64,000 nucleotides of DNA from Paraphoma chrysanthemicola (taxonomy: Eukaryota; Ascomycota; Dothideomycetes; Pleosporales; Phaeosphaeriaceae): positions 1,116,001 through 1,180,000 of the forward strand of contig JAGMWG010000005.1 in NCBI GenBank assembly GCA_020744225.1, written 5' to 3'. Under the pieces are notes generated by a model. That model ran no database searches. It was not told the origin of the DNA and worked only from the letters and a program-made list of their open reading frames with translations. The translations under genes and the position numbers were made by a program. This document shows, piece after piece, positions 1 through 11,033 of this stretch (its first letter is position 1; the number at the start of each line of letters is the position of its first letter).

Positions 1-1322
1 ACGAGCTCGCATTAGGCCGCGGAAACCAAACGAAAAAACCACCAACAGCAAAAAAAGCAAATCTCCAACGCCCAACTCCATCCCCGTTGTCAGTGACATG
101 GTGCTCAGCTCCGATCGTACCCTCCACCCGGCAAGCACAGTAATCCTCACAGAATAGGAACTACATAAAAAAAAAGGAAAGAAATAAGGACACAAATCAC
201 ATCAAAGCGGAATCAGATTCCGACCCATTCCGCCATATTCCGTGCCACCAACATTACATACGTGCATCTCATGATCAATAATCAAAATATGCCTTCAGCC
301 CCAACGCCACTTCCCTGTCTTCCCTGCACACACACGCATACACATCATCCTCGCACATGAAACACCCACACAATAACGCGCCTGGTTAATCAGCCACACA
401 TGCTGCATGCTGCAGCCGCGGACGGCGGTGTGTGTCTGTGAGTGCGAGGAGTAGTCAGTGCACGGCCCCGAAATGTGTGTTAATTGCGCAGCACTGGGAC
501 ATGGATTGAGTCTGGCGCGGCACGCGGGAGTTTTGGAATATAGGGTTTAGAGTTTCGAGGCCACGTTTTTTCATGATGGAATGGTCCAGTGTGGTGTTGT
601 TGGGTTTCGGTGGTTCGGTGGTCGAGTGGGGGTGGGGGAGGAGGGCAAGCGAGGCACCGAGATATTTATCGTTGTGTGAATGAAACTGTGAATGCATGAT
701 GTGACTGTGGGCAGTTGAGTGTAGTGATCCACAGAATGCTTGGAAGTGAAAATCTGTGTGGGTCTTTCTCCGGGGGTTTGGGTTTGGAATGCAGTGTGGA
801 CGAATGGAAGAATCCTAGATCAAAGTACGCGAGTCCTGTCGGTGTGTGCATGTCTGTGTGAAAGTCTGACTTGGTCTATTACAATGGTTCTATTGCTAGT
901 GTCTATGAGTGGACAGAATGTTGGGTCGCCATCCAGCGGCACCTAGCGGTCTAGCCGTGTTCTTCGCCTCCGTGCCTTCCACCCGTCCTCTGTCTCGCTG
1001 TAGCGAAGATCTGGTTGGGCAGTACACTCATTCTCTCATCTTCTTCTCTGGGCTCCGACCTGTCTTCTGGTTCGAATCCCGGCCCCACAAAAAGGCACTG
1101 GCCGTGCTCACCGTTCTGGAGCTCTCTAGTCCAATAGTGGAACCACACCAAGTCTATGCCACGAGGTCGCAAAAGCCACGGCGAACCGGCTTGTGGGTCG
1201 AAGCGGCACATCAAAGCTAGTGCCCAGGGGCATACTGGTGTCTCTGACTCGAAGGCTGCGTGCCTCGTGGCCAGTGTCTTCGTAAAGGGAGGTGGCGTAG
1301 ATCATTTTTCTGGCTTCTAGCT
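1..1322. other. Intergenic, no gene recognised (left edge)
   Basis: Short overlapping open frames occur on both strands, but none has a recognisable domain, a convincing start or splice structure. The stretch after about 450 is GT-rich on the plus strand. A tRNA-like B-box motif near 1069-1082 stands alone (see rejected items). The right part probably includes the 3' untranslated region of the zinc-cluster regulator that ends at 1323. Confidence 0.6.
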
Positions 1323-3699
1323 TCAGGGTACCATGGCCTCTTGCTCTTCCCATTGCCACTGCTCGACGAGCTGCCGCACCCTGTAGTCTGTGGCCCAGCC
1401 AATATCCGCTTCGACGTCTCGGAGCTGGGAGAGCACGACTTGGCGCTCGCGGGCGTCGCTCAGGCACTGGCCGGCCGTGAAAAGAGGCTGAACCGAGTGA
1501 ATCCGGACTGCTTCGTCGGAGCGTGCGAGCGAGATGCCTACGATCTCGCGACTGTGCTTTTGGCAGGCGGCCAGAACGGACTGGTACGAGTTCATGCGTG
1601 CACATACAGTACTGCGACCTTGGGTTGACTCGTGAGGCTTGTTCATGTACAGCAGAATCTGGCTCATGTGATAGGTCTGCATGGTAGACGCGCACATGGG
1701 GATGCTGTACCAGACTTCGGTGAACATGGATTCGTTGTCGCCTTTGAGGAGTCGTCCTGGTGTACGCATCGGTTCCACCCGCGCGGAGGGCTGGAATGTG
1801 ATCGGCAGCCCATCATGCCAAACCTCGAATTGCTTTCGGAGATTGCACCAGTAGTCGAGGAGAGTGCGTTGCGGAACTCCGGCCCAGGAAACACCCATGT
1901 CTGGAGTGCTGATCTCGTCTCCCGAGGCCATGAAGTTTACCAGTTTGGACATGAGCCAGACAAGAGCGTTGCAGATCAGATCCTCGCGCATCATACTCTC
2001 GCCATCTTCGGGATACCCACTGTCCGTGGTATTACTAGGCAGAATGTAGCCTTGCTCATCAAGAAGCAGGCCGGCCTCTTTCCAAAGGGAGAAGTCATCC
2101 GTATCAAGTCTTGTGTGAGTCTTGTTGATGACTATGAACGGTTAGTGATGATCATGTGAAAGTCCGTCACGCGACTTACAGGCTGCTAGCATGTCCTGCC
2201 TAGCAATGTTCCAGAATGTGGCTCGGCGTGCTTTTGAGATGAAGCTTTGCTGGGCTGAAGAAACTGAGGAGCCTGGTGTAGGCATCTGTAGAGGCATCAT
2301 GCGCTCTTGCGCAAGCACCAAAAGTGATTTTGCACCATTTAGATGCTGGGACCATTCAGAGACCGAAGTGTCGAGGAACTCGTAGACGCAGAGAATTGCA
2401 GATGCGGCAAGAAGCTCATCTGGGCTTGACACGAACGAGGCATTGCTGGATGTCCGGCGTCTCTTTGGAGCTTGGACATCGTATCCGCTGGCGATGTCAC
2501 CGTTCTTGTGTCTCAGCTCACATTCCGAGTCGTCCGGCGTGGAGGTGGCATCATTCTTGAGAGCCTGGAGGAGCAGTGAAACAGCATTGTCGTAAAATAC
2601 TGCAGCCTTGTGCTTCCAGTCTACTAGGGAAGCGTCAGGATACAGTTCCATCCGAGCTTGACGTGTCACACTACCTCCCATGATGGGCTTCCGACCCTGG
2701 ACACGTGCCAATGCCTTCGCTGCACACGCAACTGCTGCATACTTGAGCAACGGGTTCTCACGTGCCTTGACGGGAACATACGAGGCGAAGTATGTGCCCA
2801 GATCAAAGAGGTCCATCCAGTAGCCAGGGCCCTCCGAAAACCAGCGAAGGAGAAAAGCTATTTCGTGATCTTTTTCAATCAGTGAATCACCTCCATCTGA
2901 CCGGGGGGGTGATCTCCGTGAACTTGAGATTGAGCTTGACCGAGGCATGTAGTCTGCAGATGTATCAAAAGGTGAATTGAGGCGCGGGTCAATTGGTGGA
3001 GGTGTTGAAGAGGCGGAATAGTCGATGATGGGGTGTATCCGGCGATTGCAGAGTGACGCTGGTGGAGAGATAGGTGTGCCCACTGCAGAAGTTGGGGCGG
3101 ATTGCATAAGAGGCGGTAAAGCCTCGAGCTCGGGCGTGTAACACATTGGCACACTTGTCGGAGCAAAGTCAGGTGCCATACTTGATGGCGTACCAGGATG
3201 TGAATGAAAATTGCTCGAAGGTCGCCATGTTGCGAGTGGGCGAGGCTCGAAAGGCATGGGAGAGTCCATAGAGCTGGCCGACATGTTGTCGAATTCCGGT
3301 GTGCAGGGATCCAGATAGGGATTTGTGGTGTTGATGAATGTGACTAGAAAGTATAAGCGGTGGGCGGTCAGCGTCTGGCTAGGTCACTCACCATGTCTGG
3401 GAATGTCCATCCAAATTGTGTCCTCGTCGAAAGTATTCTTGTACGCGTAGAAGCCTTTCAGCGAGTTCTCATCTCCCGAGTCGTCGCCATTCATGGAGGC
3501 ATTGTGTTGATGCCGGAAGACAATCCCTGAGCTTGGGATGCATTCTCTTGAGGCCTTTGTGCATTGTGAGCAGATTGGCTTCTTCTCGTCACACTTCAGC
3601 TTTCGCTGCCGGCAGGTGAGGCTGCATCGAATGTTAGCTGGCTAGCTCAAGGTACGAGATGAAGGAAAGGTCCACTTGCCATCCAGTTCGTGAACGCAT
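1323..3699 (-). CDS. Zn2Cys6 transcription factor, 740 aa, four exons
   Basis: A probable nuclear sequence-specific regulator with unknown targets. Exons are 3699-3680, 3621-3392, 3343-2180 and 2131-1323; they sum to 741 codons and stay in frame. The N-terminus carries a binuclear zinc cluster with Cys7, 10, 17, 24, 27 and 34, spaced C-x2-C-x6-C-x6-C-x2-C-x6-C. The rest reads like the fungal-specific transcription factor domain 2 type found behind such clusters (family assignment is inference). Intron 1 (3679-3622, 58 bp) begins GCAAGT rather than GT and splits the Cys7 codon; only this junction restores the conserved Thr-Gly-Cys-x-x-Cys run. Introns 2 and 3 are 48 bp each with normal GTGAGT and GTAAGT donors. 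The start is the only ATG after an in-frame upstream stop. The specific regulon cannot be inferred from its neighbours. Confidence 0.88.
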
Positions 3700-4594
3700 G
3701 TCGCCGTGGTTCGATGTATGTGGGTCTACCCGAGGAAGTTCAATGTGAACGGTCTCGTGATGGAGCGTTGTGGGTATCGAGGAACACCCACCTGAGTCGG
3801 GAGCGCTGTGCTATATCTATGGAGGCAATGACGGGTACGTATGAAAGCGATCAATAACGTTGGTTGGATGCGGGGTCTAGCATGGTTCGCACCAGTGCGG
3901 ACCCACCGTCACAATCTAAGCAGGGCCTGTGAGAGTAGGCGAGAGGCTTTTTCCTTGCTCTAGCTTTGCGTTGACCTGAGTCGCAATCGCATGCGATCTG
4001 GAGCTGGGGTAGAATGGCCACTAAAGCTCGTGTGAACGGCATGCTGTAATGGGCTGTGCGCCTAAGAGCGGATTTGTGTCAAGCGCCGCAAGCCATCCCT
4101 GCCAACGTTTGATGCCGACTCATGACCGAGGTGCAGATGCACATCACTTCAGACGCCGTACACGTGGAGCTAGCTGGGGAATGTGGCCGCTAGTTGCCAC
4201 CCTTTAAACTTTTCTCCTAGGGGGGCGCTCGCGTAACAGTGCAGATCGGCCCGTTTAGTTATCCAACGCTCATTCGGAGCCGCTTTCCCTACCCCCTGCT
4301 CAGATCCGGAACGATCCTTCCTGGCACCCCACGAACTCCCATCCGGAAGGCTCCCAAGCCTCCCCTTCAAACACGCCGGAGTCTCCTCCGTCATATCGCT
4401 ATAGCATAGACAGCGCGCTTTGCGCTTTACCTGCGGGTAACGTAAGAACCGCGTATGGATGGAAATGATGAACAGCAAAATGGTGCGCCGGCTGAACCAC
4501 GGAACCAAGGTCGCGACGGAAACCGGATTACACACCGCCAGGTCTCTCCCACTCCACTTAGAACTTGCCGTACGCGCAGGTGGCTGCGGGTCCC
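3700..4594. other. Intergenic between zinc-cluster gene and POB3
   Basis: This is the upstream region of the zinc-cluster gene and the downstream region of POB3. Open frames here (for example 4170-4598 on the minus strand) show no family resemblance and overlap the POB3 3' end. No RNA gene or clear repeat was seen. Confidence 0.6.
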
Positions 4595-6491
4595 TCATTT
4601 CGATGTCTTCTGCTTCTTCTTCGGGCGTTCTGGTACGGCCGCTTGAGCAGCATCGCTATCCGCGTCACCCATTTCAGCATCGCTGTCCGAGCCACTACTT
4701 TGGTGGTCAGAATCGAACTCTTCGCCAACTTCAGACTCCGAATCAGCCTGGAAGTCTTCATCAACACTCTCGTCGTCTTCGTCAGCACTGCCGCGATTTG
4801 CGGGAGCTCCGTCGTCGCTGGAAGCGAGATCCTCGTCTTGGAGTGCAGCTGCAAGAATCGCTCCTGACTGGAGATGCATGTTAGCTTAAATTTGCGGAGT
4901 CACGCATAGGCTCTTACGTCATCTGCCATTTCGTTCTTCGTTTTGATGCCCTTGGCGCGGAAGAAGTTCTCGAGCGGCTGTTGCTCCTCACTATTGTCGA
5001 GGCTTAGCTATGCACACTACTGGGATCTTCTCTTGGCACTTACCGATTAATGTTGGAGAACTGGTGCTCTGCCATGCCACCCTTCATCGTGAAGGTGATG
5101 TCGAACGTTCGACTTGCCGCCATGGCACCCCCGACCCGAGACATGGTTACCGAAGCGATATTGTCCATGCTAATGTATGTGGCCGGTTTGGGAATGAACA
5201 TGAAGGCCTTATCAAGACAGAACAGATGTCCTTCGTTAGCCTTGATAGAGCACTTGACGCCCGACTGCTCATGGTGGCTGATGAAGTCGCGGGATGGGCG
5301 CGTAACGCGCTTCCCGCTCAGTCCTCGGAAGATTTCTGACACAACCACGGCTATTGGTGCCTCGTAGTGCGATTGTAGCTTGTCCTTGTATTTAGACTCG
5401 AGCAGTTCCTCCTTCATGTTGAGGTCGAGGTTAACTTCCTCATCGCGCTTGAACTGCATAACGAGAAATGGGTACCGGGTTTGACCCTGTCGCAGAGGTG
5501 GATCGAGGCCGATGGTGATCAGCGTGTGCATATCGTCGGGCTTTGGTAGTACCATGAACTTCTTGACCGAGTCGAACTGGATCTTGTAGTCGTACGTCTT
5601 GCCGCGCAGCCTGAACGAGCTCTCGTACATGTCGATATCGAAACGACCTCTGCAGGGCGGTTAGCAACATATCGGGAGCCAGGCCAGGGAACGCACCTGG
5701 GAGTGAGATGTAGAATATCCAGGAAGGTGGCAAATGTGTCGCCGGCAACCTCGCCAATCTCGGCCTTGTCCATCAGTGTCTCGTAGAACAAGTTTGCGGC
5801 GTTCTGCTCTTCGTTGTCGCCATCCTCGGCGCCAGACGCATCGTCGCCGTCCTCCTTACTCTCCTTCTTGGTGGTCACGCCAGGAATATAGAAGCGCATC
5901 TCGACCAACTGATCCCGGGCACCTGCCGACTTCTTCCCCCGGAACTTGGCGCCTCCCAGGTGGCCGTTGGCGCCGGCGTCACCATCGGCGGGAAGCGAGA
6001 AGTCGACAGCCACCTCGTTCTTGCCAGCCAGGTTCGTATTGGACACCTCGGTGTAGGGCACTTCAAATGCGGGGCGGTTTGCGACGTTGAAGGTAAGTTC
6101 GGCCTTGCCAAAGTCGGCCTTGCCCCAGTTCCAGCCGCGCAAGGCATGCTCGCGGTTGTCCAGGTTGATACCATACCACGTCTTGAAGACCTTGGCGACG
6201 CGGTCGAAATCGTCGGGCTTGAAGCCGTCCAGCTGGATCACGCCGTCGTTGCGCGAGAGGATCTTGACTTCATATCCGCGCGCGGCCCTGCTCCATTGCG
6301 CCGAGATGATCTGCGCCTGGTCGCATGTGTATGTCTCGCCGTTTGCGGGCTTCCAGCCAAAGCCAGAGTCGGAGAAGCGAGTTGCGCCAGGCTTCCGCGA
6401 GAGGTTGAGGTAAATTTCATTGAACGCCTCCCTGCTGCCATCAGCTTCCACGCACGCGCTTCTGGGCGAGCGGGCTCAAAACTACTTACAT
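4595..6491 (-). CDS. POB3: FACT complex subunit Pob3, 562 aa, five exons
   Basis: Pob3 (SSRP1 family) pairs with Spt16 in the FACT histone chaperone, which reorganises nucleosomes during transcription and replication. Exons are 6491-6490, 6431-5697, 5649-5044, 4990-4918 and 4867-4595, summing to exactly 563 codons. The N-terminus matches the Pob3 N-terminal PH-like domain (FNEIYLNLSRKPG). The middle contains the SSRP1 core, including RGRFDIDMYES and GLDPPLRQGQTRYPFLV. The Rtt106-like PH domain follows (about 370-475). The C-terminal 85 residues are an acidic Asp/Glu/Ser tail ending in a basic KKKQK patch. There is no HMG box, as usual in fungi, where Nhp6 supplies it. The first coding exon is only two bases: intron 1 (6489-6432) splits the initiator codon as AT|G. 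The length fits the family. Confidence 0.95.
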
Positions 6492-6565
6492 GGTCGCAGT
6501 CGTGCTGTTGCAAGGCGGCTTGGGCGGCTGTTCGGCTGCTGCGAGCGATGATGGCGGTTGCGACG

Positions 6566-6592
6566 TCAAACTGGTTGCTTGTTGGAGCTCAT
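6566..6592 (-). promoter_or_regulatory. Short upstream ORF in POB3 leader (8 codons)
   Basis: On the minus strand an ATG at 6592 opens an eight-codon frame closed by TGA at 6566, about 75 bases before the split POB3 start. It could dampen translation if it lies within the transcribed leader. The transcription start is unknown, so this role is inference. Confidence 0.35.
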
Positions 6593-8445
6593 GGCGGCAG
6601 CTGCAGCTCTCACTTGGCAGACGCGTCGCGCCCACATTGGAACTAGCGGCACGTGATTACGCGTCTCGCTTCGTCATAACCTCCCACGACGCCTTCACTT
6701 TGCCTTGACAGTCACCGTCGCCGCATCTATCCATCCGGTTTTCCCAACGCCCACCCTGCAAACCGGCCCTTGCTGGACCTTTACCGCTGCCCATCACAAC
6801 AAGCTTTATGAAGCTATCTGTACACCCCAAGATTAAGTCAGAACATACAGCTTACTCGCCGTCTCGTACACACGGGGTGGCTGAACTTTGTCGCTTTGCC
6901 AACTGCTTCGTCTCCCAGTGCTGCTGCTCGGGTCGTTCTCCATCTACTGCAGGGCATCGTAGCCTATCTCATTAAATTTGTAGTTTGCACGCCAGCCGCA
7001 GTTCAGGAGTGCAGTGGTTCACTTCAAACTTTACCACCCTACCTTCAAGTTGCTCTTCCTGAGCATACATCGTGTGTTGCGATGGCCGCAACATCTGCAA
7101 GCCCTTCACGATCGAGGCAGCTGAGACACACCATTTGCTGCATCAACTGAGACGCCTCTGGGGAAACTTTGCGGAACCGCAAGACTCTCCCAACACAACT
7201 GACTACGGCGCATTGTTCCGCGACGACAGGAGTAGCATTGTTTATCCGGAGCTTTGTCCCGACTTGAGCTGCGAAGGTGATGTGTAAGGAAAACGATTTC
7301 CAGCATGCAGCTGTGCGCAAAACGCACATCTTAAAGGGCCGAAGAGACCGCATTCGCGCCGATTCCGTCATCCTTATACGTGCTCCGCCAACAATGGATA
7401 CTCCCATGCAAGCGCTTCCACGCGACCACAAGGGTTTTCAACTGTGACAGATAACGGCTAGGACCCTGGTTGCAATGGCGTCGGGTGTCACCTTGGCCCT
7501 TCAGTGTCAGGAACACGCGCCATGCGACAGCGCTCCTATGGAGCCGCAAAGCTTAGCAGAGCCCAGATGGCGACCCTGAGTCTCAGGATTCGAAGCACAT
7601 GAGGTGACAAAACTAACCGACCTCTCGGAGTATTCTAGACCGAGTCTTCGATTGGCCAGAGCTTATAGCCCAACTGTCAGTGGACAATATAGGTGGTGTG
7701 TAAGTATAGCTTCAGCGTCGCGTCTCATTTGCTTGTCATGCGACAGGGAAGTCACAACGAGGATCAGTGGTCACTCTTATCTGCTTCCTAGGTGGCATGC
7801 AAGACATCGAAGCACCGGCACGCCATGTGACATTGGAGCTCTTACGGCCGATATCATCATATTATCCAGGTCCTTGCGGGCTTCCCAGGGTCTTCCTGTA
7901 TCTGTCTCTGAAAGGAAATGCGATGCCGCAAAATCGGCGTCTTTACGGTGGTTCATACACCCAACCGCATCCCCGGTGGCTCTTTCCGGTCCTGATCGAA
8001 TTTGACAGATCCCGTAACAAGGTCTCAGCGCTAGAAGCAATTTCGCCGTCTTAGAATGTCCGCAGAACGCACGAAGATGCTCCCGCTGACGACGCAATGA
8101 TGCGCTTCCGCCTATCTTGGCGCACATCTGCTCCTCTTCCATACCACTCTTCGGCCCCAAATGAAAGCTCCAACCAGTCTCACACTCGGATAAGGTACCC
8201 GGCAGTGTACCGTGTCCAACACATTCACCATTCGATCACATGCATGCAAACCCTGTGAGCCATACAAGATATCGTAAGACACACTTTGCCAGCTTCTTAA
8301 TACAACACACTATTGAAACCTCAAACACACGTGCGAGGCTAAACAGCTTGCCGGATTCCGAGCACGAACCACCAGGGACCAGATGCGGGCGCTATGGGAA
8401 CTATCCTTCCGAACCGGTGGCTGTGGCAGGGTTGTGAGTACACTA

Positions 8446-8573
8446 CAGGGTGAACCAAAGGTGACGCGCATCGCCTATAAAGTTTGACGAATGAAGGGCC
8501 GTGAAACACCGGAAAACGGCCATCTGATTTGCTCATCTGAGCCAGGGATGCTAGCCGACGTTTGGTGGCCCTG
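8446..8573. mobile_element. Miniature inverted-repeat element (MITE), copy 1, 128 bp, TA-flanked
   Basis: The element starts CAGGGTGAACCAAAG and ends CTTTGG-like (GTTTGGTGGCCCTG). A TA dinucleotide lies immediately outside both ends (8444-8445 and 8574-8575), as expected for a TA target duplication. A second stem lies inside (GGCCGT at about 8497 with ACGGCC at about 8515), so the whole unit could fold into a hairpin. It carries no coding capacity. Its length equals that of the element at 45771-45898. The two also share the subterminal block AGTTTGACNAAT at the same offset (bases 36-47). A Tc1/mariner-type origin is inferred from the TA flanks alone. Confidence 0.72.
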
Positions 8574-8877
8574 TACGAAACGTGGGAGTCGTGTATACAT
8601 CTCCTCCCACGCGTGGTCCTGCCATTGGTTTCTAGCGCTCTGGACAGCTGTCCCGCCCACGTCCTGTTGTCGCAATCGGGCCTTTACTGGTAGCGCTTGG
8701 AATCGGCTGAGAAGCCCAGCGTGCCATTTCATGCGAATCGCAACTGGTTACATGAATGATGCGGTGAGTTGTGTGGTGTACTGTGAAGGTATGCACCGCC
8801 AAACTATTGACGACCCAAAGGGGGAAGATGTGCGTGACCTCGACGCGAGCCAATCTCGGCCACCCCAATTCTAAGGT

Positions 8878-8893
8878 CATCCCCGCGGGGATG
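8878..8893. repeat. Perfect 16-bp palindrome CATCCCCGCGGGGATG
   Basis: The sequence is its own reverse complement. Each half contains GCGGGG, which fits the SYGGRG consensus of the fungal carbon-catabolite repressor CreA/Mig1. It lies about 960 bp upstream of the small gene at 9855, so any regulatory role is speculative. Confidence 0.4.
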
Positions 8894-9854
8894 CACCCGG
8901 AAGGGCAGCTAACACTGACTAACGCTCGACACTCGTGCATGGAGCGCTGCAGACTGCTCTCGGTTGCCCACGCTCCCACGCACATTCATGCCACGATTAT
9001 GCAACATGCCATTTCTCCAAGTCCACGCGATGTGCAACTCTAGACGGAGCGCGGTAGCCGCACCTAATGAATCATTAGCGCGTGGTGACATATCGATCCC
9101 TCTACCTGGTGCCTCCGGGATCGCCTTATCAAAAACGGTAAGCCGTTCAACTTGCTCAACACTAGGTATGACGCAGAGACACTTAGCTTGCGGGTGTAAG
9201 CAGACGATCGCGCAAATTCCCACACCGTCACGACCGTATCTATTTCGGCTGGCGATATGAGCACGCAAGTTCACGATGGCTAGCTGAGACTTACGTTTGG
9301 CCGATTCACGATCGATGGCTGGCTCAAACTAAGGCAGTTGGGCAAGATCGAAGAAGCGGCTTGTGATGTTAAAAACTTTAAAGATATCATCAAATTTGGC
9401 GGTGAGTAAACCGCGGCCGGATGGATCGAATCTATGATTGCGCTCAAAGTTCCGCGGACGTGAATGTTGACGCCGATACGCATGAGGATCGCCCGTGTAA
9501 CAATAATGATTCTCACTACAGGACGGAAGATGGCAGTCACTTGGTAGCACTGTACATTGATGAGGTGGAAGCACACTCCAAGCATGAACCAAAGAAACAA
9601 AGTATTCCACAATGGTTGTTGCTTCGTAATTGCGCTTTTACTTTTGTTCCTCCCTTTTCTACAAAGTCAAAACACTCTTCTCTTGCCTAGGAACAAAGCT
9701 CAGCTACGCAAAACATAATCATCATCTTGAGCCTCTCCTCCATCACTTTTACCCATCCCAAAATGAACGACCCAACAAATCTCAGCACCCCCGAGGTCCC
9801 CACAAACTACATTCATATACACTCATCGTCTGTCTCATTGTATACTTTGCCATC

Positions 9855-10151
9855 ATGTCCACAATGCTTACTTACGCATTTCGCTACCGCACAACCCCAG
9901 ACACTGACATTGAACAGCCTTCACAAATCCCCAGCTCGCGTATCCTCATGCGCGACGCACCCACGTCTGAACTCTGGGGGCGTGAAAGACTTCGAGCGTG
10001 GCTGAATAGAGCCCGCGGGAATGCGAGCCACGTTACAGAAAACGGGTTCGATGAAGTGCTTCCAAAGTACTCGCAGTTGTACGAGGAAGTTGATGACGAT
10101 GAATTGGCTCCACCGCCAGCGTATGAGGAGATTGTAAGGCGAGGGAGATGA
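9855..10151 (+). CDS. Small protein with C-terminal PY motif, 98 aa or longer
   Basis: Function unknown. From the first in-frame ATG the protein has 98 residues: a short hydrophobic start, a basic middle, and an acidic tail ending PPPAYEEIVRRGR. PPPAY is a PPxY motif, the ligand for WW domains of Nedd4/Rsp5 ubiquitin ligases. The frame stays open upstream of this ATG. There it encodes a hydrophobic run (LIVCLIVYFAIM) continuous with the N-terminus, which together would make a full transmembrane segment. The true start may therefore be an upstream exon that I could not place. The layout (membrane segment, then acidic tail) resembles the next gene downstream, although sequence similarity is not evident. 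Confidence 0.5.
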   Translation: MSTMLTYAFRYRTTPDTDIEQPSQIPSSRILMRDAPTSELWGRERLRAWLNRARGNASHVTENGFDEVLPKYSQLYEEVDDDELAPPPAYEEIVRRGR

Positions 10152-10589
10152 GATGGCGGAAATGAAGAGTAGGTGGGTGGTGGGGAGGAAGGGGAGATGG
10201 GGTAAGTTGGGTAGGTTGGTATGCTGATATTCCAGAATGATATCAAGAACGATATGTTGTGGATCTGATTTGCCGGGACAAAGTAGGATGAATGTATGTA
10301 TGTATCATGTCCAAAAAAAGAGGCCATGTATTGGAAGAAATTGAACATAAAGGAAAAGCCAGAACTGGTATATATGTCACCTAAACCTAACTATATGCTA
10401 TTCACACCACAAGAACGTCTTGTCATCTTCTCCCCCAACACTCTTGCTCAGACACTGTTTATTAATGTGTCTCATATGCCATGTGAGACAGCATCACGTA
10501 TACTTCCATACACTTTCCATCTTGAATCCTCATAGAACTTCCTTGACCGATCTCAACCAACCCTCACCTACAACTCCCCGCATAACGCC
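10152..10589. other. Intergenic, 438 bp
   Basis: Spacer between two small same-strand genes. No gene, repeat or RNA was recognised; the right half is pyrimidine-rich on the plus strand, as in many fungal promoters. Confidence 0.6.
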
Positions 10590-11033
10590 ATGCCGCCTAT
10601 ACACCCACAAACGACGCTCTCATCCCAAGCCAGAAGAGCAGTAAATACTACCGATGATATACTCACGACGTACATACTGCTTGTCCTCGCAATGGTTTTT
10701 ATTCCAGGCTTATGTTACACGCTCACCTTCGCATGGGACTGGCTTGCCAATGGTTACAATGCCACGGACGCAAACGAATTCGATGATCTCGATACTGCCA
10801 TGATGCAACGTAGACCGCTTAGTGCGGACCGGATTGATGAGTACATGGTGAATTATCGTCCGGAATTGCTTGTTGCTGATGCATTGTCCTCCGAACATCG
10901 TGGTATCGACAGCATATTGGGCCAAAACAACGAGACTGAGTCTAATTCTGATTGCTGCCTTGACGATGAAAAGACTTCCATATTGGATCTTGGTGTGGTG
11001 CCGAGTTACGGAAGTATGGATACCATGGCGTGA
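10590..11033 (+). CDS. Hypothetical single-pass membrane protein, 147 aa
   Basis: Not recognised. Begins at ATG 10590 with no need for introns. Residues about 25-50 form one strongly hydrophobic segment (TTYILLVLAMVFIPGLCYTL). The part behind it is acidic and polar, contains NYRPEL, and ends near PSYGSMDTMA. An N-glycosylation-type NAT and an NET triplet occur after the membrane segment. No enzyme motif is visible. Its size, membrane segment and acidic tail parallel the preceding small gene, so the two may act at a membrane, but that is inference. The clean open frame and Thr/Asp/Glu-rich composition argue for a real gene. Confidence 0.55.
   Translation: MPPIHPQTTLSSQARRAVNTTDDILTTYILLVLAMVFIPGLCYTLTFAWDWLANGYNATDANEFDDLDTAMMQRRPLSADRIDEYMVNYRPELLVADALSSEHRGIDSILGQNNETESNSDCCLDDEKTSILDLGVVPSYGSMDTMA

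Larger units (their letters stand above)
6593..9854. other. Gene-poor region, 3.3 kb
   Basis: No open frame here shows a recognisable domain on either strand. It holds POB3 upstream sequence, a 128-bp inverted-repeat element (8446-8573) and a 16-bp GC palindrome (8878-8893). Rapidly evolving small genes or noncoding transcripts cannot be excluded. Confidence 0.55.

Noticed and set aside
1069..1091. tRNA gene suggested by GGTTCGAATCCCGGCCCCACA
   Set aside because: This looks like a T-arm and acceptor end (Pol III B-box), but no matching 5' acceptor (TGTGGGG-like) or A-box lies 70-100 bp upstream, and the T-stem has a mismatch. At most it is a stray or decayed fragment.
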